A program made the position numbers and the translations under genes. Shown in pieces: positions 26,200-35,923 of a stretch of DNA of 64,000 nt; position 1 is the stretch's first letter; each line of letters opens with the position of its first letter. Under the pieces are notes generated by a model, which was given only the letters and a program-made list of their open reading frames with translations, did no database searches and was not told the origin of the DNA. This DNA comes from Ornithinimicrobium avium (GTDB lineage Bacteria; Actinomycetota; Actinomycetes; Actinomycetales; Dermatophilaceae), in NCBI RefSeq assembly GCF_003351765.1, contig NZ_CP031229.1, positions 2,852,001 through 2,916,000 on the forward strand, in the 5' to 3' direction.

Positions 26200-26234
26200 C
26201 GAGGGCCGCCACCCGTCACGGGTGGCGGCCCTCG
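26200..26234. terminator. Strong bidirectional terminator
   Basis: A perfect 16-bp inverted repeat (26200-26215 and 26219-26234; arm CGAGGGCCGCCACCCG) closes a three-base loop. It lies between the convergent binding-protein and 5'-nucleotidase genes, so it can end transcripts from both sides. Confidence 0.9.
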
Positions 26235-26254
26235 CCGCTGTCGGTCGGGTCAGG

Positions 26255-28966
26255 TCACAGACCCTCGACCCGGTCCTCCGGAGCCGTGAGGCCCGGGTTG
26301 TCGTTCAGGTACTGGACCAGCGCGGCCAGGTCCTCCGGACCACCCATGAGGTTGGTGCCCTCGGTGAAGGCGGTGAAGAGGTCACCACCCTCCTGCAGGA
26401 AGTTCAGCGTGGACACCCGGTAGGTGGTGGCGGGGTCGAGCGGCGTGCCGTCGAGCGCCATGTTGCTCACCCGCGAGCCCTGGGGCTGCGTGGCGTCCCA
26501 GGTGTAGCTGAAGCCCTCGCTGACGCCGAGCGCCAGCATCGGGCGGCTGCCACGGGACTCGACCGGCTGGTACTGCTGCTCCAGCGCCGCCTTGATCTGA
26601 GCGCCGGTCATGTCGATCGACACCAGCAGGTTGCCGAACGGTGCGACGTTGTAGGCCTCCTGGTAGGTGACCTCGCCCGGCTGCTCGCCGTTGCTGATCT
26701 GGTCGACCTTCAGGCTGGCACGGACGCCGCCGACGTTCATGAACGAGATCTGCGCGCCGCCGTCCGCGGGCGCCGAGGTGGCCGCCAGGATCGCGTCCGC
26801 GACCAGGTCGGCCATCGGCGTCTCGATGCCGCGGTTGCCGCTCGCGTCCCCGGTGATGTCCTCGGCGACCGTGCCGACGACGCGGCCGGCCAGGACGGAG
26901 GCCTTGGCCTGCCACTTCTCGACGACCTGGGCCATCTGCGGGTCGTCCGCGACGGACTGCAGGACCAGGTGGTTGTCGGCCCAGACACGGTCGCGCATGA
27001 CGTCGCCGGTGGTCCGGCTGACGGACAGCGCCGTCTCGGTCACGACGCGGCCGTACTGGTTGGCGCTGGTCACCGAGCGGGGCTCACCGGCCGGGTCGTC
27101 GATGGTGCAGACGTAGGGCTGGTGGGTGTGGCCGGTGATCACGGCGTCGATCGAGGGCGCGAGCTTCTCGGCGATGTCGACGACAGGGCCGGAGATGCCC
27201 TCGCAGCCGTTGTAGGTGCCGGTCTGGTAGCCGCCCTCGTGCAGCAGCACGACGATCGACTCCACGCCCTGCGCCTGCAGAGCGGCCGCCTGCGCGTTGG
27301 CCGTCGTGACCTCGTCGAGGAAGTCGACGCTGGCGACGCCGCCCGGGCTGACCAGGGTCGGCGTGGCCTCGAGGGTCATGCCGATGAAGCCGACGTCCAC
27401 GCCGGCGACGTTGCGCACCTCGGTGGCCGGCAGGATCGGCTCGCGCGTCTCCTTGTCGACCACGTTGGCCGCCAGCCACTGGAAGTCGGCGCCGTCGTAG
27501 GGCTCGTCGTCGAACTGACCGAGCACCGGGTGGTTGCCGCCGTACTGCATACGGAGCAGCTCATCGACACCCTCGTCGAACTCGTGGTTGCCGACGCTGG
27601 AGATGTCCAGCCCCGCGACCTCGAGGGTCTCCACGGACGGCTCGTCCTGGAAGAGCCCGGAGATGAAGGTCGAGCCGCCGATGAGGTCGCCGGCAGCGAC
27701 CGTCAGGCTCTGGTCCTCGAAGGAGCGCGTGCGCAGCATGTCCAGCGTGGTCGAGAGGTTGACCGCGCCGCCGACCAGGTTCTGCTCGGGGTCCTGAGCC
27801 TCGGTGAGCTTGCCGTTCTCCACCTCGATGTGGCCGTGGTAGTCGTTGAACGACAGCAGCTGGACGACCAGCTCGTCGTACCAGGCCGGCAGGGCGGCGT
27901 TGACGGCCTTCAGCGCGCCCTTGGTGACCGAGGTGGTGCCGCCGAAGACGACCAGCCCCTGCGGGCTGAGCAGGTCGAGCGCGCCCATGGTGGCGGCGGG
28001 GACGGTCGTCGTGCGGGTCAGCAGCAGCGGTCCCTGGTGGTATGCCGCGAATGCGCCGCCGGTGAGGGCGTCCGGGTAGTTCTGCCCGCTGGCCAGGTAG
28101 GCGACGGAGTCGGCCTCGTAGGTCGCCGCGACCGCTGCCGCGGTCTCGTAGCGGTCGTCGCCGGACACCCGGGTGGTGTCCGGGACGATGGCGGCGATCG
28201 AGTCGAGGACCGTGTCGGACACGGCGCTGGCCCCGCCGACGACGACCACCGACTGCGGCGCGAGGTCGGAAATCGCCTGCGCGGTCACGGCGCGCAGCTT
28301 GGCGGGGTCGGTGAGCAGGAGCGGCACGCCGTCCCGGCCCGCGACGGAGCCGGCGGTCAGACCGTCGGGGAAGGCCTTTCCGGTGGCCACGTAGAGGACC
28401 GGCACGCCGGCCGGGTAGCTCCCGACGACCGCGGCGGAGGTCTCGTAGCGGTTGTCGCCGGCGACCCGCTGCACGGTCCCCGCGTAGCCGCGGAGCTCCC
28501 GCAGCACCGCGTCGGACACGGCGCTGGTGCCGCCGACGACGACGATCTTGGTGGGGTGCAGGCTGTTCAGCGCGGACCGGGTCGCCGCCGGCAGGCTGCC
28601 CGAGCGGGTCAGCAGGATCGGCACCGGGGCGCCGGCCGCACGGTCGTCGCCGAGCGGGGCGCCGGTGACGGACGCAGGAAGCTGGGAGGAGAGCGCGTCG
28701 GCGAAGCCCTGGCCGGAGGTGACCACCACCGTCGGGCTGGCGCCGGCCGGGAAGGCCCGCGCGATCTCGGCGGCGGTGGCGTAACGGTCCGGACCGGCGA
28801 TGCGGTAGACCTGGGTCGGGTCGGGCAGGACGGGGGCGTCGGGGGACGGCGGCGCATCCGGGGCCGAGGGCGCGGACGTCGCTGCCGACGCGCCCCCCGC
28901 CACCAGCATGAGCGCCGCGCCGGCCGCCACGAGGGCCCTACGCTTCGTGGACGTACGGGTGGTCAT
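26255..28966 (-). CDS. Secreted 5'-nucleotidase / UDP-sugar hydrolase with cell-wall-binding repeats
   Basis: This 903-residue exported enzyme has a signal peptide (to about residue 30, AGGASA), then three cell-wall-binding-2 repeats (RIAGPDRYATAAEIA, RVAGDNRYETSAAVV, RVSGDDRYETAAAVA) over about residues 50-350. Metallophosphatase motifs follow: FNDYHGHIE near 375, GDLIGGS, GNHEFDEG and GHTHQPY. A C-terminal 5'-nucleotidase domain holds FGNLLVSIDMTGAQIKAALE. It would hydrolyse extracellular nucleotides at the wall for phosphate or nucleoside salvage. AGGAG precedes ATG 28966. Confidence 0.93.
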   Translation of the reverse strand: MTTRTSTKRRALVAAGAALMLVAGGASAATSAPSAPDAPPSPDAPVLPDPTQVYRIAGPDRYATAAEIARAFPAGASPTVVVTSGQGFADALSSQLPASVTGAPLGDDRAAGAPVPILLTRSGSLPAATRSALNSLHPTKIVVVGGTSAVSDAVLRELRGYAGTVQRVAGDNRYETSAAVVGSYPAGVPVLYVATGKAFPDGLTAGSVAGRDGVPLLLTDPAKLRAVTAQAISDLAPQSVVVVGGASAVSDTVLDSIAAIVPDTTRVSGDDRYETAAAVAATYEADSVAYLASGQNYPDALTGGAFAAYHQGPLLLTRTTTVPAATMGALDLLSPQGLVVFGGTTSVTKGALKAVNAALPAWYDELVVQLLSFNDYHGHIEVENGKLTEAQDPEQNLVGGAVNLSTTLDMLRTRSFEDQSLTVAAGDLIGGSTFISGLFQDEPSVETLEVAGLDISSVGNHEFDEGVDELLRMQYGGNHPVLGQFDDEPYDGADFQWLAANVVDKETREPILPATEVRNVAGVDVGFIGMTLEATPTLVSPGGVASVDFLDEVTTANAQAAALQAQGVESIVVLLHEGGYQTGTYNGCEGISGPVVDIAEKLAPSIDAVITGHTHQPYVCTIDDPAGEPRSVTSANQYGRVVTETALSVSRTTGDVMRDRVWADNHLVLQSVADDPQMAQVVEKWQAKASVLAGRVVGTVAEDITGDASGNRGIETPMADLVADAILAATSAPADGGAQISFMNVGGVRASLKVDQISNGEQPGEVTYQEAYNVAPFGNLLVSIDMTGAQIKAALEQQYQPVESRGSRPMLALGVSEGFSYTWDATQPQGSRVSNMALDGTPLDPATTYRVSTLNFLQEGGDLFTAFTEGTNLMGGPEDLAALVQYLNDNPGLTAPEDRVEGL

Positions 28967-29255
28967 GATGTCGTGCTCCTCACAGGCGATGAACGGCTCA
29001 GCGTCGAGCCGCTCCATGCAAGGTAGTCGATCGGCGGGCGTTCGTGGTGCTGGACCGGAACCCCCCTCGGACGTCGGGCCGCCAGGCTGTGACTGATGTG
29101 ACCAGAGTGGCGTCGGCACAGATCAGTCGAAGCCAATCTGGAGGAACCACTGGTCAGGACGTCCGCCGGGGCATAGAGTTCGAAGGACGCGGCGCCGCTT
29201 CGACGGGGTCGCGTCGTCGAGCCAGGCACAGTCGCACGGGACGGAGCGCAGGGAC
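28967..29255. promoter_or_regulatory. Divergent promoter region
   Basis: This 289-base gap separates two divergent secreted-protein genes. A TAGAGT box near 29174 could serve the plus-strand gene, leaving a leader of about 70 bases. No riboswitch consensus was recognised, including the c-di-AMP type often found near actinobacterial wall hydrolase genes. Confidence 0.4.
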
Positions 29256-31046
29256 ATGCGAGCAGGTGGGGGACCGGTCCGCAGGGGCAGCGGGGCGGTC
29301 GGACGGTTAGCCGCCGCGGCGGCGCTCGCGGGGATCCTCGCGGTCACCCCGGGCCTGTCCGCCTCGGCGGACGACGCGCCGGGGGCGGTCGACTCAGCCG
29401 GTCAGGACCAGGCCGGCATCCCGGCCACCACGGCTCCGGCGCCGACTCCGACCCTGGGGGGCGCGGGTTACGGCACCAACGGCGGCTTCGGCGGTGCGGC
29501 CACCTTCGCGCCGGTCCCGATCGATCCCTCCCTCGTCCCCGACCCTCCGGTCAACAAGGACCTGCCCGAGCAGGTCGACGAGAAGGGTCCCTTCGAGCAG
29601 CAGGTCTCCTGCGACCCCGAGGACCGCCCGGGCGTGACCGCGTTCGCGCTGCTCGTCAGCGAGCACTACGACCGGCCGACCTTCTTCGGCTCCCGGCCCT
29701 GCATCGACTACGCCTCCTTCCACCACGACGGCCGTGCGCTGGACTGGCCGCTCAACGTCTGGGACCACAGCGACGTGCAGATCGCCGACGCGGTCATCCT
29801 GTGGCTGACCGGCAACGACGGCGAGATGGCCAACCGGTTCGGCATCGAGTACCTCATCTGGAACGGCCTGATCTGGAGCCAGGAGCGCGGCTGGCAGTAC
29901 TACACCGGCAACCCGCACACCGACCACATCCACTTCTCCTTCACCTGGGACGGCGCCGAGATGCGCACCTCCTGGTGGACGGGCGTGGCCGTGACCCAGC
30001 CGGACCTCGGACCCTGCGACGTGATCCCGTGGCAGTACGCCCCGCTCCACACGGTGCCGCGCGTCGACCCGTGCCCGGTCGAGGACGCCCCTGCCGCACC
30101 CAGCACGGGTATCGGGCGGGTCCGGCCGGGGGAGTCCGGTGCCGGGGTGAGCATGCTCCAGAAGCTGCTCGACCTGCCCGAGACCGGCGTCCTGGACGGC
30201 ACGACCCGCGCCGCGCTCCTGGACTGGCAGAGCGAGCACCACGTCCCGATGACCGGCGTCGCCGACGACTTCACGTATGCCGTGGCGCTCGGCTGGGACC
30301 TCGCCCCGCTGCCCGACGCAGCGCTGGGCGTGGCCCGGAAGGCCTGGCAGACCAGCGAGTTCACCCCCTACCTCAGGACCACCCTGACCGAGGGTGAGCA
30401 GGGCAAGGCGGTCAAGGTGCTCCAGACGGCGATCGGCGCCGAGCCGGACGGGTCGTTCGGGCCCAGGACCGCCAAGGCGCTGGCCCGCTGGGAGAAGTCC
30501 GTGCCCGTGCTGGCCGAGCAGGCCCAGCGGCGCGGTGACGGCCCGGCCGTGGTGACGCCGCTGACCTGGCTGCTGCTCGAGCGCGCCGTGCACCCCACCA
30601 TGGCGGTACGCGACGTGCAGCTCGAACGCGGCTCCCTCGACCTGTCGGCCGACCCCGAAGGCGTCCTCGCCGCCGAGACGGACGCCGAAGGTCGTGCGGG
30701 CAGCCCCTACGCCGGAGGCGCGGTGAGGCTGCTCCAGCAGCTCCTGGGCGTCGACGCCGACGGCAGCTTCGGCCCGCAGACCGAGAAGGCCGTGGAGAAG
30801 CTGCAGAAGTCCGCCGACCTCGAGCCGACGGGTGTCGTCGACGGACCGACCTGGGTGGCGCTGGAGAAGGTCGCCCAGCAGGAGGGCCGCCTGGAGGAGG
30901 CGCCCGGCGCGGCCGCCGCGCGCGAGGCCCGCGTGAAGGCGGAGAAGGTCAAGGCGGAGAAGAAGGCCGCCAAGGAGAAGAAGGCCAAGGAGGCTGCCGC
31001 CGAGAAGGCCCGTGAGCGCGCCGCCGCCGTCGCGGGGATCGACTGA
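29256..31046 (+). CDS. Secreted peptidoglycan-binding protein with three PG_binding_1 repeats
   Basis: A 596-residue protein with a Sec signal (cleavage near residue 37, LSASA). An N-terminal domain (about 90-260) contains HHDGRALDWPLN and NPHTDHIHFSF, His/Asp pairs like the zinc sites of ARB_07466-type wall hydrolases. Three peptidoglycan-binding repeats follow near 285-325, 378-416 and 485-540 (each with DGSFGP or related turns), then a Lys/Glu/Ala-rich helical tail (about 550-590). It probably binds and may cleave cell-wall peptides outside the cell. The tail may be a coiled coil or wall-associated polyelectrolyte. Confidence 0.88.
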   Translation: MRAGGGPVRRGSGAVGRLAAAAALAGILAVTPGLSASADDAPGAVDSAGQDQAGIPATTAPAPTPTLGGAGYGTNGGFGGAATFAPVPIDPSLVPDPPVNKDLPEQVDEKGPFEQQVSCDPEDRPGVTAFALLVSEHYDRPTFFGSRPCIDYASFHHDGRALDWPLNVWDHSDVQIADAVILWLTGNDGEMANRFGIEYLIWNGLIWSQERGWQYYTGNPHTDHIHFSFTWDGAEMRTSWWTGVAVTQPDLGPCDVIPWQYAPLHTVPRVDPCPVEDAPAAPSTGIGRVRPGESGAGVSMLQKLLDLPETGVLDGTTRAALLDWQSEHHVPMTGVADDFTYAVALGWDLAPLPDAALGVARKAWQTSEFTPYLRTTLTEGEQGKAVKVLQTAIGAEPDGSFGPRTAKALARWEKSVPVLAEQAQRRGDGPAVVTPLTWLLLERAVHPTMAVRDVQLERGSLDLSADPEGVLAAETDAEGRAGSPYAGGAVRLLQQLLGVDADGSFGPQTEKAVEKLQKSADLEPTGVVDGPTWVALEKVAQQEGRLEEAPGAAAAREARVKAEKVKAEKKAAKEKKAKEAAAEKARERAAAVAGID

Positions 31047-31093
31047 CGCGGGAGCCGGCCCCTCCGACCGTCGCCCGGTCTAGGGTGTCAACC

Positions 31094-32263
31094 ATGGCGC
31101 GACGTCCCCACCCCGCCGCCCGGCTCGAGGACGCGGTCCGGCGCAGGGTCAACGCGCGCCTGGAGCGCCGGGGCTGGCACGAGCGGGTGTCCGGCTACAC
31201 CGGCTACGGCAGCGTGGACCGGGCACGGGTCTTCGCCCGGGTCACCCTGTCGCGCACCGAGCCCGAGGAGCGGCGCACCGCCCTGACGCACGCTCATGAC
31301 TCGCTGCTGGACGTCGCGCAGCGCGGCTGGCGGGTCTTCCTCACCGCTCCCGCGACCGGGGTCCTCGTCACCGTCCGGCTCGGCGCGGCGCGGGCGAGCG
31401 CGCGCAGCGACCGCAGCGGCTACGTCGACGTCGACCTCGAGGGGCACGGCCTGCCGCCCGGCTGGCAGGAGGCGAGCGTCGCGATCGACAACGGCGACTC
31501 CGTCACCGTCTCGGTGCTCGTCGTGGACCCCAAGGTCGAGGTCGGCCTGGTCAGCGACATCGACGACACCGTGATGATCACCCACCTGCCCCGCATCTTC
31601 ATCGCGGGCTGGAACACCTTCGTACGCTCCGAGCTGGTCCGCCAGAAGGTGCCGGGCATCGCCTCGATGTACCGCGCCCTGGTCGCCGAGGACCCGCGCA
31701 TGCCGGTCTTCTACCTGTCCACCGGCGCCTGGAACACCGCTCCCGCGCTGACCCGCTTCCTGCGCCGGCACGACTTCCCCGTCGGACCGATGCTGCTGAC
31801 CGACTGGGGGCCGACCAACACCGGCTGGTTCCGCTCCGGGCAGGAGCACAAGGAGCGCGAGCTGCGCCGGCTGGTCGCCGAGTTCCCGCAGATCAGCTGG
31901 GTGCTGGTCGGCGACGACGGCCAGCACGACCCGGTCATCTACGGGGAGCTCGCCGAGGAGTACCCCGAGGAGGTCGAGGCGATCTGCATCCGCGAGCTGA
32001 CCCCGGCCGAGCAGCTGCTCTCCAGCGGTCTGCCGGTGGCGACCGACGAGCTCCTCGGCAAGCGCGCCGACGTGCCGATGCTCAAGGCCCCCAACGGCTA
32101 CGGGCTGCACCAGCTGCTGGTGACCGCACGGGGCGCGCACGCCACCGGCGCGGAGAGGCTGCCGGAGGGCGAGGTCGCGAAGGACCAGCCCGGGACGGCG
32201 CCCCAGGTGAGGGCGCACGCCATACCCGACGAGGACGGCGGAGAGGAGCCCCGCAGTGCCTGA
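31094..32263 (+). CDS. App1-like phosphatase domain protein (DUF2183)
   Basis: This 389-residue protein has an N-terminal beta-rich region and an App1 catalytic domain whose acidic motif reads SDIDDTVMITHLPR near residue 155, a DxDxT phosphatase signature. VFYLSTGAWNTAP and LVGDDGQHDP mark later active-site strands. In yeast App1 is a phosphatidate phosphatase; bacterial members are untested. The start is ATG 31094, seven bases after TAGGGT, so the mRNA is probably leaderless; a GTG at 31085 is less likely. The Fpg/Nei gene overlaps its end by eight bases. Confidence 0.88.
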   Translation: MARRPHPAARLEDAVRRRVNARLERRGWHERVSGYTGYGSVDRARVFARVTLSRTEPEERRTALTHAHDSLLDVAQRGWRVFLTAPATGVLVTVRLGAARASARSDRSGYVDVDLEGHGLPPGWQEASVAIDNGDSVTVSVLVVDPKVEVGLVSDIDDTVMITHLPRIFIAGWNTFVRSELVRQKVPGIASMYRALVAEDPRMPVFYLSTGAWNTAPALTRFLRRHDFPVGPMLLTDWGPTNTGWFRSGQEHKERELRRLVAEFPQISWVLVGDDGQHDPVIYGELAEEYPEEVEAICIRELTPAEQLLSSGLPVATDELLGKRADVPMLKAPNGYGLHQLLVTARGAHATGAERLPEGEVAKDQPGTAPQVRAHAIPDEDGGEEPRSA

Positions 32264-33116
32264 GCTGCCCGAGGTGCAGGCGCTCGTCGACTTCCTGGGC
32301 GAGCGGACGACCGGTCGCGTGGTCACCGACGTCGAGCTGGGCTCGATCGCGGTCCTCAAGACCTTCGACCCGCCGCCGGACGCCCTCGTGGGCCGCCCGG
32401 TCGACGCGGTCGGCAGGCGCGGCAAGTTCGTCGACCTCGACGTCGACGGGACGCACCTGGTCTTCCACCTCGCCCGGGCGGGCTGGCTGCGCTGGTATGA
32501 CGAGGTGCCGCCCACCCGCGTGCGTCCCGGCAGGACGCCGATCGCCCTGCGTGTGCGCCTCGACGACGGGTCCGGCTTCGACCTCACCGAGGCCGGCACC
32601 AAGAAGGGGCTGGCGGCCTACGTCGTGACCGACCCCTCCGCGATCAAGGGCGTCGCGGCCCTGGGTCCGGACCCGCTGGCCGAGGACTTCTCGCTGGCCG
32701 ACTTCGCCGCGCTGCTCGAGGGGCGGCGCACGCAGGTCAAGGGGCTGCTGCGCGACCAGACGGTGCTGGCGGGCGTGGGCAACGCCTACTCCGACGAGGT
32801 GCTGCACGCGGCGCGGCTCTCGCCCTTCGCGCTGGCGGCCTCGCTGACCGAGGAGGAGGTGGCGCGCCTCTACGAGGCGCTGCGCACCACCCTGACCGCG
32901 GCGGTGCTGGCCGCCGAGGGCAAGCCCGCGGCCCAGCTCAAGGACGCCAAGCGGGCCGGGATGAACGTGCACGGCCGCACCGGCCAGGCCTGCCCGGTGT
33001 GCGGGGACACGGTGCGCGAGGTGTCCTTCGCCGACTCCTCGCTGCAGTACTGCCCCACCTGCCAGACCGGTGGCAAGGAGCTGGCCGACCGGCGGATGTC
33101 GCGGTTGCTGCGCTGA
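32256..33116 (+). CDS. Fpg/Nei-family DNA glycosylase
   Basis: A 286-residue base-excision repair enzyme. It starts at GTG with Met-Pro-Glu-Leu-Pro-Glu-Val, so the catalytic Pro2 and Glu3 (N-terminal Pro after Met removal) are present. GVGNAYSDEVLHAARLSPF is the helix-two-turn-helix, KDAKRAGMNVHGRTG precedes the zinc finger, and CPVC...CPTCQ supplies four Cys. It would excise oxidised purines or pyrimidines and nick the backbone. Fpg versus Nei specificity is not settled by sequence alone. Confidence 0.93.
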   Translation: MPELPEVQALVDFLGERTTGRVVTDVELGSIAVLKTFDPPPDALVGRPVDAVGRRGKFVDLDVDGTHLVFHLARAGWLRWYDEVPPTRVRPGRTPIALRVRLDDGSGFDLTEAGTKKGLAAYVVTDPSAIKGVAALGPDPLAEDFSLADFAALLEGRRTQVKGLLRDQTVLAGVGNAYSDEVLHAARLSPFALAASLTEEEVARLYEALRTTLTAAVLAAEGKPAAQLKDAKRAGMNVHGRTGQACPVCGDTVREVSFADSSLQYCPTCQTGGKELADRRMSRLLR

Positions 33117-33184
33117 GCCTCGCGCGCGGTGGCGCCTCGCCCGGTGTGGCAGACTGGTCCGTCGTTCGTCCGGGGAGGGACTTC

Positions 33185-34651
33185 ATGACCAAGACCGCCG
33201 CATCCTTCGCGCGCCTGGCCGGGGCCGTCGTCGCTGCCGCGCTCGTGCTGACCGCCTGCGAGAGCGCCGGTCCGGATCCGCAGCCGGAGACGACCACCAC
33301 CGCCGGGGCGGCGGTGACCAGCGGGACGCCGCCCGTGGCCGACGATGCCGTGACGACCACGGAGGGGAGCGCGGAGGCGACGGCCGAGGCGCTGGAGCTC
33401 AACACGGCGGTGCCGATGACGGTGCCGGTCGAGCGGACCTGGCCAGAGGAGATCGAGACGATCTCTGAGGGCGAGCGGGAGTTCACCCTGTTCGGCGTGC
33501 ACCGGCTGGACGACTCCAGGGCGGTGGTGACGGGTCGCGTCGCGGGGTCGACGAGCGACACCTCGGCCGCGCAGTGGTTCGAGCCCGGCTTCTTCTTCGC
33601 GTCCGGCGGCTACGAGTTCTCCCGCGTCGCCGTGGTGGACCAGGAGGGCGTGCGACACCTGCCGGTGCGGGACGAGGACGACCGGTGCCTGTGCAGCGTC
33701 TCGACCAAGGTCTACACCGAGCTCGGTGACGAGGGCGGGGCGCCGGCCTGGGCCGTGGTCTCGTTGCCGGCGGGACAGGACAGGGTCGACGTCGAGGTCG
33801 CCGACGTCGGCACCATCCAGGACGTCCCCGTCACCGAGCTGCCCCAGGCCAGCAGCGTGCCCTTCGGCTGGAACGAGGTCCTCACGATCGACCAGGTGAG
33901 TCGTGAGGGCGGGGTCGTCACCGCGCGCACCACCATGGCCAACGCCGGTGACTTCAGACCGACCTACACCCTCGCCCGGCACCAGTTCGACTTTCCCGAC
34001 CTCCAGGGCCAGCACTGCTTCCAGGGCCTCGCCGCCTACGGGCCCGTCGCGCCGACCGGGCGGATGGCCAAGGACACCGACTGCCACACCGGGTCCATGG
34101 TCGAGCCGGGAGAGCAGATCACCCTGGAGGTCAAGGTCGCCGACCCCGGTGGTGAGCACCTGGTCGTCCTGCCCGACGCCGGGCTGCCGGTCACCACGCC
34201 AGCGGTGGGCACCGCGTCGGTGGGTGCTGCGGAGAGCCTGCGCACCTACGCCTCGCGGGCCGAGGAGGCGGGCGCGAGCGTCGAGCAGGGCGATGAGGTC
34301 ACCGTCAGTCTCGACACCGCCGTGCTGTTCGACTTCGACAAGGCCAAGCTCACCGGCAAGGCCGACGACGCCATCGCGGTGGCGGTCGAGGTCCTGAGGG
34401 AGCAGGACTCCAGGGCGGTCGCCGTCGCCGGACACACCGACGGCCAGGGCAGCGCGGCGCGCAACGACGAGCTGTCCGAGCAGCGGGCCGAGGCGGTCGC
34501 CCGCGCGCTGGAGGAGGAGCTAGGGTCCGGCTGGGACATCACCGTGGAGTGGCACGGGTCGAGCCGGCCGGTCGCCGACGAGACCGGCACCGAGGAGCAG
34601 GTCGAGGCGGCCCAGGCACGCAACCGGCGCGTGGAGATCACCGTGCGTTGA
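33185..34651 (+). CDS. OmpA-domain lipoprotein
   Basis: This 488-residue lipoprotein has signal LAGAVVAAALVLTAC with the lipid Cys near residue 23. A Thr/Ala-rich linker leads to an uncharacterised middle domain with paired Cys. A C-terminal OmpA-like peptidoglycan-binding domain (about 370-485) shows LFDFDKAKL, VAGHTDGQGS, RNDELSEQRAEAVARAL and AQARNRRVEITVR. In Gram-positives such domains anchor lipoproteins to peptidoglycan. GGGAGGG precedes ATG 33185. Confidence 0.92.
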   Translation: MTKTAASFARLAGAVVAAALVLTACESAGPDPQPETTTTAGAAVTSGTPPVADDAVTTTEGSAEATAEALELNTAVPMTVPVERTWPEEIETISEGEREFTLFGVHRLDDSRAVVTGRVAGSTSDTSAAQWFEPGFFFASGGYEFSRVAVVDQEGVRHLPVRDEDDRCLCSVSTKVYTELGDEGGAPAWAVVSLPAGQDRVDVEVADVGTIQDVPVTELPQASSVPFGWNEVLTIDQVSREGGVVTARTTMANAGDFRPTYTLARHQFDFPDLQGQHCFQGLAAYGPVAPTGRMAKDTDCHTGSMVEPGEQITLEVKVADPGGEHLVVLPDAGLPVTTPAVGTASVGAAESLRTYASRAEEAGASVEQGDEVTVSLDTAVLFDFDKAKLTGKADDAIAVAVEVLREQDSRAVAVAGHTDGQGSAARNDELSEQRAEAVARALEEELGSGWDITVEWHGSSRPVADETGTEEQVEAAQARNRRVEITVR

Positions 34652-34725
34652 GTCGCGGACAGCGGGGCCTCCGATCGCCCCGGGGCACCGGATGTCGCGC
34701 TCCCCCGGTGGGGCAGGATGGGACC

Positions 34726-35055
34726 ATGAACGACATCCCCACCGTCAACGTCTCCCAGTTGCCCGACGACGTCCTCATGGTCGACGTGCGCGAGGCGGAC
34801 GAGTGGGCCGCCGGCCACGCTGTCGGCGCCGTGCACATCCCGATGGGCGACGTGCCGGCGCGGCTGGACGAGCTCCCCGTCACCGACGATTCGCTGGCCG
34901 TCGTCTGCCGCAGCGGTGCACGCTCGGGCCGGGTCGTGCAGTGGCTGGTCCAGCAGGGTTTCGACGTGGTCAACGTCGAGGGAGGCATGCTGTCGTGGTT
35001 GCGCCACGGCAAGGCGCTGACCAGCGAGAGCGGTCAGGACCCCACGGTCCTGTAA
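34726..35055 (+). CDS. Rhodanese-like sulfurtransferase domain protein
   Basis: A 109-residue single-domain rhodanese. The active-site loop is VVCRSGARSGR with the persulfide Cys, preceded by MVDVREADEWAAGHAVGAVH and IPMGDVPARLDEL. It would carry sulfur between donor and acceptor in the cytoplasm. CAGGAT six bases before the ATG suggests a leaderless transcript. Confidence 0.92.
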   Translation: MNDIPTVNVSQLPDDVLMVDVREADEWAAGHAVGAVHIPMGDVPARLDELPVTDDSLAVVCRSGARSGRVVQWLVQQGFDVVNVEGGMLSWLRHGKALTSESGQDPTVL

Positions 35056-35087
35056 CAGCCCTCCTCGGCAGGATGCGGCGGGCTGTT
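35054..35087. terminator. Bidirectional terminator
   Basis: AACAGCCC (35054-35061) pairs perfectly with GGGCTGTT (35080-35087), with a nested TCCT/AGGA stem inside. It spans the 31-base gap between convergent rhodanese and HAD genes and touches both stop codons. Confidence 0.65.
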
Positions 35088-35923
35088 CACCACTGGCCCG
35101 GCGCGGGCGGGGTGAACACCCGTCCCTGCCAGCCGAACTCCCGGGCGGCCTCCACGTTGCCGGGGCGGTCGTCCGTGAAGTGCACCTGCGCCCGGTCGAC
35201 GACCCGGCCGACCCGGCGCTCGACCTCCGCGTGCGCGAGCGCGAAGGCCTGCGGTGCCGGCTTGGCCCGGCCCATGTCATGCGTGTTGATGAGCATCGGC
35301 ACCAGCCGGCCCAGGCCCATGTGCTCCAGCTCCTCGGGCACCCGGTCCGTGCCGTTGGTGAAGACGAAGGTCGGGGTGCCCGCCGCGACGAGGGAGTCGA
35401 CGAGGGCCACGGTCGCACCCATGGGCGTGCCCCTGTCCTCCCGCCACACGGCGATCAGCCGCTCCACCGCCTCCTCGGCGTGGGCGTCGGCGAGGAGCCG
35501 CGCGCGCACGGCGGCCATCCAGTGGGCGTGGGTGGAGCGTCCGGTGACCATGGCCGCCGCCTCCGGCAGCGCGAAGGCGAGCTCGATCACCGCCCCGACG
35601 TCCAGCCCGAGCTCGGACTCGACCCTGGCGAGCTCACCGCTGGTGTCGAAGGTGCGCAGGACGCCGTCCAGGTCGAGCACCGCGACGCCGGCCCGGCGCA
35701 GGAACGCGCCGATCCGCCAGGGGACGGGGCGCACCACCCGGTGCACGACCACCTCGGCGTAGGCGACGCGCACCTCGCCCCGCCGCATCGTGTGCAGCGT
35801 CACGCCCTCGGGGTCGTGCGCCACGACCGTGCCGACGACATCGCCGGCCGCCCCGTCGGGGAGCCGACGACGCAGGGTGACGCGTTGACCGACGGGGATC
35901 TGGTCAATGCGCTCTGCTTCCAT
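35087..35923 (-). CDS. HAD hydrolase with N-terminal SH3-like domain
   Basis: This 278-residue protein has an N-terminal beta-barrel segment (about 1-75, VGQRVTLRRRLPDG, VVGTVVAHDPEGVTLHT) like the SH3-type domain of Rv0428c-related proteins. A full HAD domain follows: VLDLDGVLRTFD (DxD complete), FVFTNGTD, GRAKPAPQAFA and HFTDDRPGNVEAA. It likely dephosphorylates a small molecule. TAGAGT and seven bases precede ATG 35923, a leaderless signature. The domain pairing recurs in actinobacteria, but its purpose is unknown. Confidence 0.88.
   Translation of the reverse strand: MEAERIDQIPVGQRVTLRRRLPDGAAGDVVGTVVAHDPEGVTLHTMRRGEVRVAYAEVVVHRVVRPVPWRIGAFLRRAGVAVLDLDGVLRTFDTSGELARVESELGLDVGAVIELAFALPEAAAMVTGRSTHAHWMAAVRARLLADAHAEEAVERLIAVWREDRGTPMGATVALVDSLVAAGTPTFVFTNGTDRVPEELEHMGLGRLVPMLINTHDMGRAKPAPQAFALAHAEVERRVGRVVDRAQVHFTDDRPGNVEAAREFGWQGRVFTPPAPGQW

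Noticed and set aside
26171..29026. 951-codon plus-strand frame opposite the 5'-nucleotidase
   Set aside because: No motif, unnatural composition; the minus strand encodes a complete secreted enzyme.
28967..29255. c-di-AMP riboswitch before the peptidoglycan-binding protein
   Set aside because: Looked for because such switches precede wall hydrolases, but the conserved core was not found by eye.
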